Below are positions 25,008 to 33,342 of a DNA stretch of 64,000 nt, in pieces. The first letter of the stretch is position 1. Every line of letters starts with the position of its first letter. Both the position numbers and the translations under genes were made by a program. The stretch spans positions 62,001 to 126,000 of the forward strand of contig CBDIHP010000040.1 in the NCBI GenBank assembly GCA_965279195.1, given 5' to 3'. Under the pieces are notes generated by a model. It worked only from the letters and a program-made list of their open reading frames with translations, did not search any database and had not been told where the DNA came from. This stretch comes from CBDIHP01 sp965279195 (GTDB lineage: Bacteria > Planctomycetota > Planctomycetia > Isosphaerales > Isosphaeraceae).

Positions 25008-26288
25008 TCAGGTCGATTTCGGCGGGGGGCTGCTGGGCTTGCTGGTGGTTCGCTGGTAGGCCTGGAACGTCCCCATTTTGCGGAACTTGGTGTAGCGCTG
25101 ACCGTCGAGTTCCGCCTTGAGTTCGCTGATGTTGGCGAGTTCCTCGGACACGCTGGCCGAAGCGGGGAGCGGTGCGCAGCAGGCGACGGCCATTTCGAGA
25201 TGGCGGGCGGCGCCAGTGACGTCGCCGCGATCGTATGCCTGGATGGCTTCGCGTTTGGCGCGGGTGGCCATGAGCAGGGCGACCTGTTCCTGGACGCTGA
25301 CGTCCTCGCCGAGGGAATCCCAGCGGTCCTTCGTCACGATCGGGAGCCGGAGTGGAATCAGGACGGACGGACGGCCTTGCTTGCCGGGCTCGTCCCAGGC
25401 GATCCGAACCTGGCCGAGCTCGACCGGCTGTTCGGAGGTTGCCCCCTGGGCCGGGACCCTGAGCCGGAGGACCCCGAGGATCGGATTGCCGACGACCAGG
25501 TTGGGCAGATTCCAGCGGCCCTGATCGTCGCGAGGGAGGTCGTTGAGGAAGTCGGACACCGTCACGCTGCGCGGGGATTGGCCGGCGGGGGCGTATCCCA
25601 GAGTAACCTTGGTGCCGAGGGTGGCGACCAGCCCCTGGAGCTCGGTCTGGAAGATGTCGGCGAGCTGGACGGGGTCGGAGATGAAGTAGTAGTTGCCGTC
25701 TCCGTACCTGGCCATGGCTTCCATCAGGTCTTCGTTATAGTCGTCGCCGACGCCCAGCGTGGTCGTCGAGACGCCCTTTGCGTTCATGCCGGCGACCTCG
25801 CCTGAAATGGCGGTCGGGTCGGTCAGGCCGACGTTCGCGAGGCCGTCGGAGAGCAGCAGGACCCGGTTGAGCCCGTCCAGCACCTTGTGCTCAAGCGTCT
25901 GCCTCGCGCCGATCTCCCAGCCCGCGTGGAGGGCGGTCGAGCCGCGGGGGCCGATCGTTGCGATCTTGCGGAGGATCTCCGCCTTGTTGGTCACCGGCCC
26001 GGCCGGGACGATCATGTCGATCTGGTCATCGAAGGCGATCACGCTCACGCTGTCGTTCGGCAGCAGTTGCTCGACGGCGAACGCGGCGGCCTTGCGTGCG
26101 TAGTCCATCTTCTTCTCGGCCGCCATCGAGCCGGAACGGTCCAGCACCAGTGCAAGGTTGAGCCGAGGGCGGACGAAATGGACTTCGGGGGCGGGCGGGA
26201 CGATCCGGACGAGCAGGTCGAGGTGAATTTCCTGATCGGCGCAGACGGCAGGACGGACCGGGATCAGGTCCACGCGGGGCTCGGACAT
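25008..26288 (-). CDS. VWA-domain protein (YfbK-like)
   Basis: This 426-residue von Willebrand factor A protein has a complete MIDAS motif, DRSGSM (D50, S52, S54), followed by the threonine loop GSTALHAGWE and the LLSDGLANVG strand. No signal peptide or TM helix is obvious, so it is probably cytoplasmic or exported by another route. The region after the VWA fold contains a beta-rich segment and a helical C-terminus (SVQEQVALLMATRAKREAIQ), as in the YfbK/TerY-like proteins. The ligand is unknown. It is co-directional with the C1 operon upstream but separated by 167 bases, so it may have its own promoter. Confidence 0.85.
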   Translation of the reverse strand: MSEPRVDLIPVRPAVCADQEIHLDLLVRIVPPAPEVHFVRPRLNLALVLDRSGSMAAEKKMDYARKAAAFAVEQLLPNDSVSVIAFDDQIDMIVPAGPVTNKAEILRKIATIGPRGSTALHAGWEIGARQTLEHKVLDGLNRVLLLSDGLANVGLTDPTAISGEVAGMNAKGVSTTTLGVGDDYNEDLMEAMARYGDGNYYFISDPVQLADIFQTELQGLVATLGTKVTLGYAPAGQSPRSVTVSDFLNDLPRDDQGRWNLPNLVVGNPILGVLRLRVPAQGATSEQPVELGQVRIAWDEPGKQGRPSVLIPLRLPIVTKDRWDSLGEDVSVQEQVALLMATRAKREAIQAYDRGDVTGAARHLEMAVACCAPLPASASVSEELANISELKAELDGQRYTKFRKMGTFQAYQRTTSKPSSPPPKST

Positions 26289-26455
26289 CGGGAGGCTCCT
26301 GAGGGGGGAACAGTTGGGGAGGTCGGCGTTTTGGTGCGGGTCGTTTTGGAAGGACTTTCAGGTGTGCGCTTCGATGTTTTGTACGACAGTCCGGGATCCG
26401 GGTGACAGCCCGGGCCTCAGGAAAAATCCAGGTGTCTGGATGCATTCGGGCTTGC

Positions 26456-27427
26456 TCAGGGGCGAGCATGGGACGGAGCGATGGCGGCGGCCCTGGTCCA
26501 GGTCACGTCTCCGGGGGGTAGGCCTGTGGCCCGGAGGATGCTGAGCCGGAGCCGTTCATTGCGTTCGTGATCGTTCGTGGTGAAGCCGTAGAGCGTCGGT
26601 CCCCAGGAACTCTGGCCGACGCCGTGCAGGCCGTTTGCCCTCAGACACGCGACGATGCCTTCGAGTTCGGGCCGGGCGTAGATGCCCCCCTGGGCCGGGG
26701 CGAAGGCGGTGCCGACGCGATCTTGAAGCTCGGACAGCGCCGCGCCGAAGCCGGCGAGGTCGCGCTCGGCGACGGCCGGGAGCATATCGAGAAGGACCAG
26801 GCGGCAGAGGCGATCGGTGAGGCTGTCGGGGAACGCCGGCAAGGCTGCGAACGCCGCGCGTTCCTGGGGGCCGTGCACGCTCGGGGTCCGGCCGGGGATC
26901 ACCAGCAGGATCGACCAGTCGTCCGGGAACGCCAGCCGAGAGATCAGGGGGGCGACGCGGATATCTTCCTCGGCCGTCCGGTGGCCGCCGTCGACGATCA
27001 GGCCGCCACTTTCGAACCCGTGGATCCCCACGCCCGAGCGCAGGCCGCGACCGGTCAGGCCCGCGAGTTCGATCGGGGAAAGTTCCAGGCCGACCCGGCG
27101 GGTCAACGCCCGCGCCACGGCCAGGGCGAGCTGCGTGCCCGACCCCAGCCCGACGTGTTCCGGCGGGGCCTGTTCGATCACCAGGCTCGCCGGAGGCACG
27201 GCGATCCCCCGCGATCGCAGGCGGTCGGCGACGACCGTCGCCAGTTCGAACGCCCGCCCCGCGCCAGGGCCCTGGGCCTCGAAGCGGGAAGACACGTCGA
27301 GCCGGAGCCGTAGGCCCGGATCCTCGATCATCAGGCCGACGCTGCCGAACCGTCGGGGGCCGTGGTGCCCCCAGGAAAGCAGGCCGAAGTGCAGGCGGCT
27401 CGGTGTCCGGACGACGAGGGGGCTCAT
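26456..27427 (-). CDS. Beta-ribofuranosylaminobenzene 5'-phosphate synthase family (H4MPT biosynthesis)
   Basis: Beta-RFAP synthase condenses p-aminobenzoate with phosphoribosyl diphosphate, releasing CO2, in the first committed step of tetrahydromethanopterin synthesis. The 323-residue protein has the family N-terminus VRTPSRLHFGLLSWG and the GHMP-kinase-superfamily loop PPEHVGLGSGTQLALA (residues 88-103), then GRGLRSGVGIHGFESGG and the C-terminal VGQSSWGPTLYGF. These are the features of archaeal and methylotroph/planctomycete family members. Its start overlaps the stop of the DUF447 gene by four bases, placing it third in a tightly coupled operon with other H4MPT-linked genes, which supports the assignment. 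Confidence 0.88.
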   Translation of the reverse strand: MSPLVVRTPSRLHFGLLSWGHHGPRRFGSVGLMIEDPGLRLRLDVSSRFEAQGPGAGRAFELATVVADRLRSRGIAVPPASLVIEQAPPEHVGLGSGTQLALAVARALTRRVGLELSPIELAGLTGRGLRSGVGIHGFESGGLIVDGGHRTAEEDIRVAPLISRLAFPDDWSILLVIPGRTPSVHGPQERAAFAALPAFPDSLTDRLCRLVLLDMLPAVAERDLAGFGAALSELQDRVGTAFAPAQGGIYARPELEGIVACLRANGLHGVGQSSWGPTLYGFTTNDHERNERLRLSILRATGLPPGDVTWTRAAAIAPSHARP

Positions 27428-28014
27428 TGGGCGGGCTGCGACGCTTGGTTGTGATAGAACGTGTTCACGTGATCTTGCAGGAGCGAGAACGCCTCGCGCT
27501 CGGCGGGCCCGGCGGTCTTCTCGACCAGCGGCACGAGGCGGCGGAGCGCGTCGAGGATCTCCTCGCGCGGCAGGAACGCCAGGCGGGTCGCGAGGATGGC
27601 CGCCTCGACGACGGCGAACTGCGCCCGGTTCAGGCCGAACAGGTCGCGCTGGCGGCCGATGTGGACCGTCTCGGCCACGATGGTTGTCCGCTCGGCCCGG
27701 TCGTCCAGCTCCACCACGCGGAACTCATGGTAACGCGCCGCCGAGAGCAAGATACGCCCCCGAACCACCTCGGCCGGTCGGGTGGGGGCGTCGTTGACCT
27801 TTGAAATGGCCGCGCGGGCGATCAGGAGCACGTCGTCAGTGACGTGCAACACCCCTTCCCCGTGCCCCTTGAGGTTCCGGTACGTGGTCGAGGTCTGATA
27901 GGGCCGGAGCACGAACCGCGAGGAGTCGCCGGGATCCTCGAACTTCGGGCCCATCGGCGCGACGTTCAGGGTGCCATCGGGTCCGAGGGTGGTGACGACG
28001 CCTTCGAGGATCAC
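27424..28014 (-). CDS. DUF447 family protein of the C1-transfer gene cluster
   Basis: This 196-residue protein has the DUF447 pattern: VVTTLGPDGTLNVAPMGP at the N-terminus, a split-barrel flavin-reductase-like beta core (FVLRPYQTSTTYRNL), and LLSAARYHEFRVVELDDRAERT. DUF447 genes occur with H4MPT-dependent formaldehyde-oxidation genes in methylotrophs, planctomycetes and archaea. The exact role is not established; a flavin- or pterin-binding function is inferred from the fold. It overlaps both neighbours by four bases, so it is translationally coupled in the three-gene operon. Confidence 0.85.
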   Translation of the reverse strand: MILEGVVTTLGPDGTLNVAPMGPKFEDPGDSSRFVLRPYQTSTTYRNLKGHGEGVLHVTDDVLLIARAAISKVNDAPTRPAEVVRGRILLSAARYHEFRVVELDDRAERTTIVAETVHIGRQRDLFGLNRAQFAVVEAAILATRLAFLPREEILDALRRLVPLVEKTAGPAEREAFSLLQDHVNTFYHNQASQPAQ

Positions 28015-29414
28015 GGTTGGTCCTCGCGCCGGGCCTGTTTTTTGCGTTCGCGGTGGCTGATCTCGGGCACGGTCAGGAACCCCCAGTCGAGGGCCTCGTC
28101 CTGGCGGTAGACCTTGTGCAAGGTGAGCGCCGTCTTCGCCTTCATCAGCTCTTGGCCGAGGTAGAAGGCGTGCGAGGGGTCGTCGACGCCCATCCGGTCG
28201 AAGATCTCGAAGGGGTCGTCCCCTTCGAGGAAATGGTCGCGGTTGAACGCGATGATGCGGCCGTCCTCGGCGTAGATCCGCCAGTTGGCGTCCTTGATCC
28301 GCGAGGCCATCGCGCGGAGGGCCTCGCCGCCGAATCTCGGCAGCTTCGGATCCCGCAGCATCACCAGGTTCGGCTCCACACGCTTGGGGAGCGTCTTGTT
28401 CGTGACCGCGTGGTAGACCAGTCGCCGGGCGAGGTCGATCTCCTTCACGGAGGACCGGGCCCAGTTGATCACCGCCGTGGTCAGGACGCTCCGGATGCCG
28501 ACCTCCTGGCAGAACCCGATCAGGAGCGTGTTGACCCCGGCCGAGTCGACGTCCGTCAGCTCGGTCAGGTTGCCCACACCCATCATCATCGGGGCGTCCG
28601 GGTACTTCTTGCGTGTCTCCAGATACCGGCCCAGGGACGCCGCGAAGCCGAAGCCGATCGGCTCCAGGATCGGGTCGATCCGGAACGGGACGCGTTGGCT
28701 CTCCAGGAATTCCAGGGTCTCATCCAGGCCGTCGAGCGTGCCAGGCTGGTCGGGGATGGCGACGACCTCGACGCCCCAGTCGGGGGCGTGCTCGCGGTTG
28801 GTGGCGTTGACGCTCAGGACCAGCGACGCCCCCGCGCGGGCGGCCGGGGCGATCTCCAGGGGGTCGAGGCTGTCGATCGACACGGCGTGGCCGTCGTCGA
28901 CCAGCGCCCTCACCGCGCCCGCGACCCCCTCCCAGGGCCCGCCGGGGTCGCAGCCCAGGTCGATGCGGTCGGCCCCGTCGTCGCGGTGGCGTCGGGCCTG
29001 GTCGAGGATCTCGGCGGTCGTCAGCCTCGGGGCGTGGTTGATCTCGGCGAGGATCTCGATGTCGAACGCGCCATAGCCCTTGAGGCGGTCGGACTCCCCC
29101 TGCCCCAGGAACCTGGGCAGGTCGCGGAGGTCCTCCGGCCCCAGCACGACGGGCACCCCTCCGCTCTTCTCAAGGACCGGCGTCAGGTCCCCCCGGCAGT
29201 GACCCGGCAGGACGACCCGGTCGACCCCCTCGGGGACCTCCAGGTGCCTCGCCACCCACTTCGGAGACATGAGCGCCGCCACCGTGATCGGCAACACCGC
29301 CACCAGCGGCTCCACCCCCCCCGCCCTCGCCACATCCTCCAGCACCCGCCGGAGCGCAAACTCCGCCAGCCGCCCGGTGACGAACAGGATCCGAAGTGGG
29401 GAAACGCCTGGCAC
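28011..29414 (-). CDS. Dihydropteroate synthase-like protein (H4MPT-linked, DUF6513 type)
   Basis: This 467-residue protein starts at GTG 29414, which has a GAGG ribosome site six bases upstream; the frame runs further up to 29669 without signals. The N-terminal third (LRILFVTGRLAEFALRRVLE) is the extra domain of the methanopterin-associated family. The second part is a dihydropteroate-synthase-like TIM barrel with ADRIDLGCDPGG, VSIDSLDPLEI, FRIDPILEPIGFGFAASL and MMMGVGNLTELTDVDSAG. Such proteins accompany H4MPT biosynthesis genes and are thought to act on a pterin intermediate, although the exact reaction is not settled. It is first gene of the operon with DUF447 and beta-RFAP synthase. Confidence 0.87.
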   Translation of the reverse strand: MPGVSPLRILFVTGRLAEFALRRVLEDVARAGGVEPLVAVLPITVAALMSPKWVARHLEVPEGVDRVVLPGHCRGDLTPVLEKSGGVPVVLGPEDLRDLPRFLGQGESDRLKGYGAFDIEILAEINHAPRLTTAEILDQARRHRDDGADRIDLGCDPGGPWEGVAGAVRALVDDGHAVSIDSLDPLEIAPAARAGASLVLSVNATNREHAPDWGVEVVAIPDQPGTLDGLDETLEFLESQRVPFRIDPILEPIGFGFAASLGRYLETRKKYPDAPMMMGVGNLTELTDVDSAGVNTLLIGFCQEVGIRSVLTTAVINWARSSVKEIDLARRLVYHAVTNKTLPKRVEPNLVMLRDPKLPRFGGEALRAMASRIKDANWRIYAEDGRIIAFNRDHFLEGDDPFEIFDRMGVDDPSHAFYLGQELMKAKTALTLHKVYRQDEALDWGFLTVPEISHRERKKQARREDQP

Positions 29415-29613
29415 GGTGGACCTCGACCGTAGGACAAACCCCCACTCTAACGCCTTGAACCACAAGAACGAAGCGGCTATCGGTAGGGTATGGTGCCCCG
29501 GCGGGTGAATCCGACCCGTCGAAGCTGCGCACCGACGGACGCGATGGCCGGCCCGAGCCGCCCCACGCCACCGGTCGCCCCGAGAGATTCCTCCCCGAAC
29601 CAACGAGGTCTCC

Positions 29614-30129
29614 ATGCCGAATGGCGGATCCGACTGCTGCGGGACGTGCTGGTTCAATGCCCGCAACAAGGGCGAGGCCGGGTACGAGCATCAGGACGAC
29701 CCGGAGCCGGATGTCTGCATCATCCGCAACTTACCGCTCTTCGAGGCGTTCTGGACCTATTGCGCCAACCACCCGCGCCATCGCCCCGAGCCCGACCCGA
29801 TCCCGATCGGCCCCGTCTTCGTCAACGAGAACGATGGTCGCGGGAGGCTGTTGTGGCAACCCTCCCCCGACACGGAGATCATCCGCTGTCACCTCCTGGA
29901 TCTCCTCCGCGAGATACCCGAACTCCCCTCGGAGGACTACCCCCTCAGCCTCTCGACCGAGGAGCGGGTCGTCTGGCAACTGGGAGAGTTCCGCGAGACC
30001 CGCGCCATACCCGACCTTCATCGCATCACCGCATTCGTCCCCGACGTCAAATCCGGCCCATACGGTCGCGCCCGCCAGAGCCTGATCGCCGCCGCCAGGG
30101 AGGCACTCGGGAAGATCAACGAGCAATGA
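29614..30129 (+). CDS. Uncharacterised Cys-rich protein (full-length copy)
   Basis: This 171-residue protein has no recognised family. ATG 29614 has a GAGG ribosome site. The N-terminal half contains CCGTCWFN, then Cys residues in DVCIIRNL and WTYCANHP, which could bind a metal such as zinc or an Fe-S cluster. The second half is helical (HEAT-like in feel: VVWQLGEFRETRAIPDLHRI). No signal peptide or TM helix is seen. From about 29820 to 30155 the DNA is repeated at 31687-32022 with a few differences, but the repeat lacks the Cys-rich half. It is divergent from the H4MPT operon. Confidence 0.7.
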   Translation: MPNGGSDCCGTCWFNARNKGEAGYEHQDDPEPDVCIIRNLPLFEAFWTYCANHPRHRPEPDPIPIGPVFVNENDGRGRLLWQPSPDTEIIRCHLLDLLREIPELPSEDYPLSLSTEERVVWQLGEFRETRAIPDLHRITAFVPDVKSGPYGRARQSLIAAAREALGKINEQ

Positions 30130-30133
30130 TAGC

Positions 30134-30352
30134 CTACGACAAAAGTCGATAATCAGATGCCCTTGAGTGGATCTCGTCTCCACGCGAGGCGATCTCGGGA
30201 AAATCTGCCCCGAGTTCTTGCTCAAGCTCGGTTTCGACGGCCTGCCAGCAATCCTCTGGCACGATCAACTCACCCAGCACGAAGATCGGCTGTTCGGCAT
30301 CGTTCAGGTTGTTCCCGGAGTTGCATGATTCGTCGAAGTCCACCAGATGCAT
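30134..30352 (-). pseudogene. Truncated DUF3800-like gene
   Basis: The 72-residue frame starts HLVDFDESCNSGN, followed by PIFVLGELIVPEDCWQAVE and ADFPEIASRGDEIHSR. This matches the N-terminus of DUF3800 proteins (a YxDESGxxG-type start, RNase H-like fold), found in mobile and defence contexts. Full-length members have over 200 residues; here the frame stops within eight residues of the EIHSR motif, exactly where the conserved ACGACAAnnGTCGATAATCAGA segment of the local duplication begins. It looks like a gene cut by rearrangement. Confidence 0.5.
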
Positions 30353-30724
30353 GGGCCGCCTCGATCCGCCTTGAGATTGCCCTCAAGGTAACGCATGGGC
30401 CGCATCAGGAATAGTCGGATACGAGACGAGGTGGGAACCGTCCTCGACGGGATAGCATTCAGGACAGGGCTGTCATTCGGGACATTCAACACCATCCGGG
30501 GACTGGATAGTGTTGAATGTCCCCTTTTCCGCCCCCCTGGGATTGGGCTCCCCTTTGTGGCATTCTAGGATGTCCCCAGTTGCGCTTCTGTTAGGAGAGG
30601 GCATCGGGAGGCTTTGCTGAGGCAGGAAAGGAAACCGCGCCGCTTGGGGACGGCCGCGCCGCTTGGGGACGGCCGCCGTCACAGTGTTTGTCGTCGAACC
30701 GCGCACGGGGAGGACCTGATCCTT
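30353..30724. other. Intergenic stretch with repeats
   Basis: No gene was recognised. It holds the GGGACATTC hairpin at 30479-30523, a second half-site around 30570 (GGATGTCCCC), and a direct repeat of CGCGCCGCTTGGGGACGGC at about 30636-30673, just before the acyltransferase gene. Confidence 0.5.
30479..30523. repeat. GGGACATTC palindrome, copy 1
   Basis: GGGACATTCAACAC-C-ATCC and GGAT-A-GTGTTGAATGTCCC form a long hairpin with a seven-base loop (GGGGACT-like), followed by TTTTCCGCCCC. Its outer arms are those of the palindromes at 33.1 and 34.0 kb, but the inner arms differ. Confidence 0.8.
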
Positions 30725-31603
30725 TTGAGACAGCACATACCGCTGGGCGCCAGGCAGACCCTCACGACCTATCGCAAGATCTCGATCGCCAGCTGGAACC
30801 ACCCGCGCGATCCGTCGACCTACGGATGGTGCGACCTGCCGACCGGGCCCGCCAAGGCCTACCTGAAGGCGCAGGGCGGCCGGCCCGCGCCGACCCTGAC
30901 GCACTACGTCGCCAAGATCGTCGCGCACTGCCTCGAGAAGCACCCCGACCTCAATCACCTCCTGCGCGCCGGCAATCTCTATCGCCGCGCGCACACCGAT
31001 GTCTTCATCACCACGCTGATCAAGACGCGGGTCGGCCAGGACCTCTCCGGCTTCACGCTCCAGGGCGTGCCGGAGCGGACCCTGGGGGAACTGGCGCAAT
31101 TCTCCCAGGGAGCGGTCGAGAGGCTGCGAAAGGGCGATGATCCGCTGACCCAGCAGACCGACGCCGTCGTCCGCCGACTCCCGACCTGGGTTCTGCGCGG
31201 GGTGCTGGGGGTCCAGAGCTTCGTCCAATATACGCTCAACCGGTCACTGCTAGCCGCCGGCATCCCGGACGACCGCTTCGGCTCGGCGATCATCACCAAC
31301 TACGGCGCGCTCGGGATCGACTACGGGCTGGCGCCGCTGTCCCCGTACAGCCGTTGCCCCCTCGTGATCGGCATCGGGCACGAGCGCCCGGTGCCCATCG
31401 TGCGCAAGGGCGAGGTCGTCCCAGCCGACTGCGTCGCGATCAGCTTCACGTTCGACCACCGCTATGCGGACGGCGTCCATGGGGCGCTGATGATCCGCCT
31501 CTTCCGCAAGATCTTCCTCAGCCCGGACCAGTATCCCGATGTCTTCCACCCGAACTCGGCGCCTGCTCCGGCGGAAGCAGGGCCGGATGAATCAACGGCC
31601 TAG
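30725..31603 (+). CDS. 2-oxoacid dehydrogenase E2-type acyltransferase domain protein
   Basis: This is a stand-alone CoA-dependent acyltransferase-fold protein. TTG 30725 follows a strong GGGGAGGA ribosome site by ten bases, giving 292 residues; the frame stays open to 30614 without a better signal. The C-terminal motif FTFDHRYADGVHGA contains the catalytic HxxxDG of E2 and chloramphenicol acetyltransferases, and FGSAIITNYGALGIDYGLAP is the preceding conserved strand. There is no lipoyl domain or E1/E3-binding domain, so it is not an ordinary E2. Such proteins are used in diverse acyl transfers; the substrate is unknown. GC content is high like the genome core, although it sits between two copies of a duplicated segment. 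Confidence 0.8.
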   Translation: MRQHIPLGARQTLTTYRKISIASWNHPRDPSTYGWCDLPTGPAKAYLKAQGGRPAPTLTHYVAKIVAHCLEKHPDLNHLLRAGNLYRRAHTDVFITTLIKTRVGQDLSGFTLQGVPERTLGELAQFSQGAVERLRKGDDPLTQQTDAVVRRLPTWVLRGVLGVQSFVQYTLNRSLLAAGIPDDRFGSAIITNYGALGIDYGLAPLSPYSRCPLVIGIGHERPVPIVRKGEVVPADCVAISFTFDHRYADGVHGALMIRLFRKIFLSPDQYPDVFHPNSAPAPAEAGPDESTA

Positions 31604-31616
31604 CATCCGCTATAAG

Positions 31617-31680
31617 GGCAACGCAGAGACATGCGCCGCATCAGACACCAGACCGCCGCGCGCAATGCATGTCCCCGCGT
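31617..31680. repeat. AACGC...GCATGTCCCCGCGT REP-like element
   Basis: The exact 14-mer GCATGTCCCCGCGT (31667-31680) is the right arm seen at 10064-10077. A degenerate left arm (AACGCAGAGACATGCG) starts at about 31620. The truncated gene copy begins immediately after it. Confidence 0.6.
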
Positions 31681-31996
31681 TGGCCTCGTCAACGAGAACG
31701 ATGGACGCGGGAGGCTGTTGTGGCAACCCTCCCCCGACACGGAGATCATCCGCTGCCACCTCCTGCATCTCCTCCGCGAGATGCCCGAACTCCCCGCGGA
31801 GGACGATTCGCTCAGCCCCTGGACAGAGGATAGGGTGGTCTGGCAACTGGGAGAGTTCCGCGAGCCCCGCGCCATCCCCGACCTCCATCGCATCGCCGCA
31901 TTCGTCCCCGACGTCAACTCCGGCCCATACGGCCGCGCCCGCCAGAGCCTGATCGCCGCCGCCAGGGAGGCACTCGGGAAGATCAACGAGCCATGA
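31681..31996 (+). pseudogene. 5'-truncated second copy of the Cys-rich gene
   Basis: From VNENDGRGRLLWQPSPDTEI to GPYGRARQSLIAAAREALGK this reads almost identically to residues about 69-170 of the gene at 29614. The Cys-rich N-terminal half is absent, and the frame instead runs upstream into the REP-like element. Differences include LLHLLREMPELPAEDDS for LLDLLREIPELPSEDYP. It could be translated from an ATG at 31631, but the missing half suggests a relic. Confidence 0.65.
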
Positions 31997-32021
31997 TGGC
32001 CTACGACAATTGTCGATAATC

Positions 32022-32061
32022 AGAATGTCCCCTTTTCCGCCCCTGTCCCCGTTTCCGCCCC
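32022..32061. repeat. AGAATGTCCCC half-site cluster
   Basis: AGAATGTCCCCTTTTCCGCC is followed by CTGTCCCCGTTTCCGCCCC, the right-arm half of the GGGACATTC palindrome with a second degenerate unit. It marks the left edge of the low-GC cassette at 32.1-32.9 kb. Confidence 0.65.
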
Positions 32062-32188
32062 GAGTCTTGATTGCCTCAGCCGTTATTGTAAAAATCAAAT
32101 TCGGATGTCAGTTCCAAGTCGCTCGGAAAGCGACGGATGTCGCGAATTGGCAATATCATCGATTGTTTGAAAGCGGGAGCGGTTGACG

Positions 32189-32893
32189 ATGCAGAGCGAC
32201 GCGAATACTGGCGGTTATGGTGAAGAGGATAGGCAGCCCTCCGAAGCACAAAACCGGCAAACATCGCATTCCATCACGGCGCATGATCCAGACCGTGGAA
32301 AACTACATAATGAAATAAACCAAATCAATAACCAAAGATTTCTTATTACTGGTGCTGCGGCAACGGCATTCCTTTTGCTTGTGGTGTTGCCAATCCCTGG
32401 CAGCTTGACAGAAATTGATAGCTTTGCTGTCGGTGCGTCCATAAGAGTATCGCTCTATTGCGCCATATCGTTTGTTTTATTTACGCAAAGTTTTTACCTA
32501 AGAAGAATGATGCGAATCTATACTGCCTATTTAATTGAGAAAAAATGGTCTGCGTGGGAAATGGACTGGGACGTTTTTCGAGAGGATGATTGGTTGAAGA
32601 AACGAGTTAATAACAAGCTCCTCGTTGTTTTTGACCTCTTAGCTCACGCTTCAATTTTTGCATCTTTGGCAGTGGTCGCAGTAATCGCCCTTGCCGTGAT
32701 TGCGGCTTATCTATCTACACTGCCAGTTGGCGAACATAGACAGACTTGGATTGCATTGACATTAGCGCTGGTACTCTGCGTTGGAAATTTGTGGTATGTC
32801 CTCGTCTATGGCAGAGATGACCCTGGATTTGAGCGCGAATGTCGGGAACGCTGGAAGGAAGTATTGAAGCAAAAGAGAATGCCTAGAAGGTAG
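32189..32893 (+). CDS. Uncharacterised four-TM membrane protein
   Basis: No family was recognised. ATG 32189 gives 234 residues with a GGGAGC ribosome site; a TTG two codons upstream is possible. The first 45 residues are hydrophilic (QPSEAQNRQTSH). Hydrophobic segments lie at about 51-69 (FLITGAAATAFLLLVVLPI), 82-100, 144-170 and 183-203, with a basic C-terminus (KQKRMPRR). Codon use and base composition are clearly poorer in GC than the surrounding genes, with frequent A/T-ending codons, pointing to horizontal transfer. It is bounded on both sides by GGGACATTC-type repeats. A small membrane effector or sensor is conceivable, but nothing in the sequence proves it. Confidence 0.65.
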   Translation: MQSDANTGGYGEEDRQPSEAQNRQTSHSITAHDPDRGKLHNEINQINNQRFLITGAAATAFLLLVVLPIPGSLTEIDSFAVGASIRVSLYCAISFVLFTQSFYLRRMMRIYTAYLIEKKWSAWEMDWDVFREDDWLKKRVNNKLLVVFDLLAHASIFASLAVVAVIALAVIAAYLSTLPVGEHRQTWIALTLALVLCVGNLWYVLVYGRDDPGFERECRERWKEVLKQKRMPRR

Positions 32894-33040
32894 CTTTGCA
32901 CCTCGGTGTAACGGTGAATGAGATTCTGGCACACGCGAGTTAGGGCATTCTTCGGGCATCCGTGCCCGGGTTTCGTCATTCCTGCGGCTGCAGTGCATTC
33001 AGGAAGTCGCTAGCCTTCTGGGCGGCGGATGCGGCCAAAG

Positions 33041-33241
33041 GCGGAAAAGGGGACAAGCGGAAAAGGGGGCAAGGTGGGAAAGGGGACATTCTACTTTCCG
33101 GCAAATAAAGTGGAATGTCGCCTTTTCTGCTCCCCTTTTCTGGGTGGGAAAGGGGACATTCTACTTTCCGGCAAATAAAGTGGAATGTCGCCTTTTCTGC
33201 TCCTCTTTTCTGCTCCTTGTCCCCTTTTCTGCTCCTTTTTC
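33041..33241. repeat. Tandem 70-bp GGGACATTC palindromes
   Basis: A 70-bp unit (GTGGGAAAGGGGACATTC, CTACTTT, a nine-base loop, AAAGTGGAATGTCGCC, TTTTCTGCTCC) is repeated in tandem at 33074-33143 and 33144-33213. It is flanked by further GGAAAAGGGGAC and TGTCCCCTTTTCTGCTCC half-units. Each unit folds into a hairpin of about 20 bp. Confidence 0.85.
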
Positions 33242-33342
33242 GCTATTATCCGTGGACCAGAAAACCCGGGCGCAGCTCAAATGGCCCCTTTGATTCCCTG
33301 CTCCGCGCCCTTTGCTCCCTCTGTGCCCCCTTGAGCCTCCCG

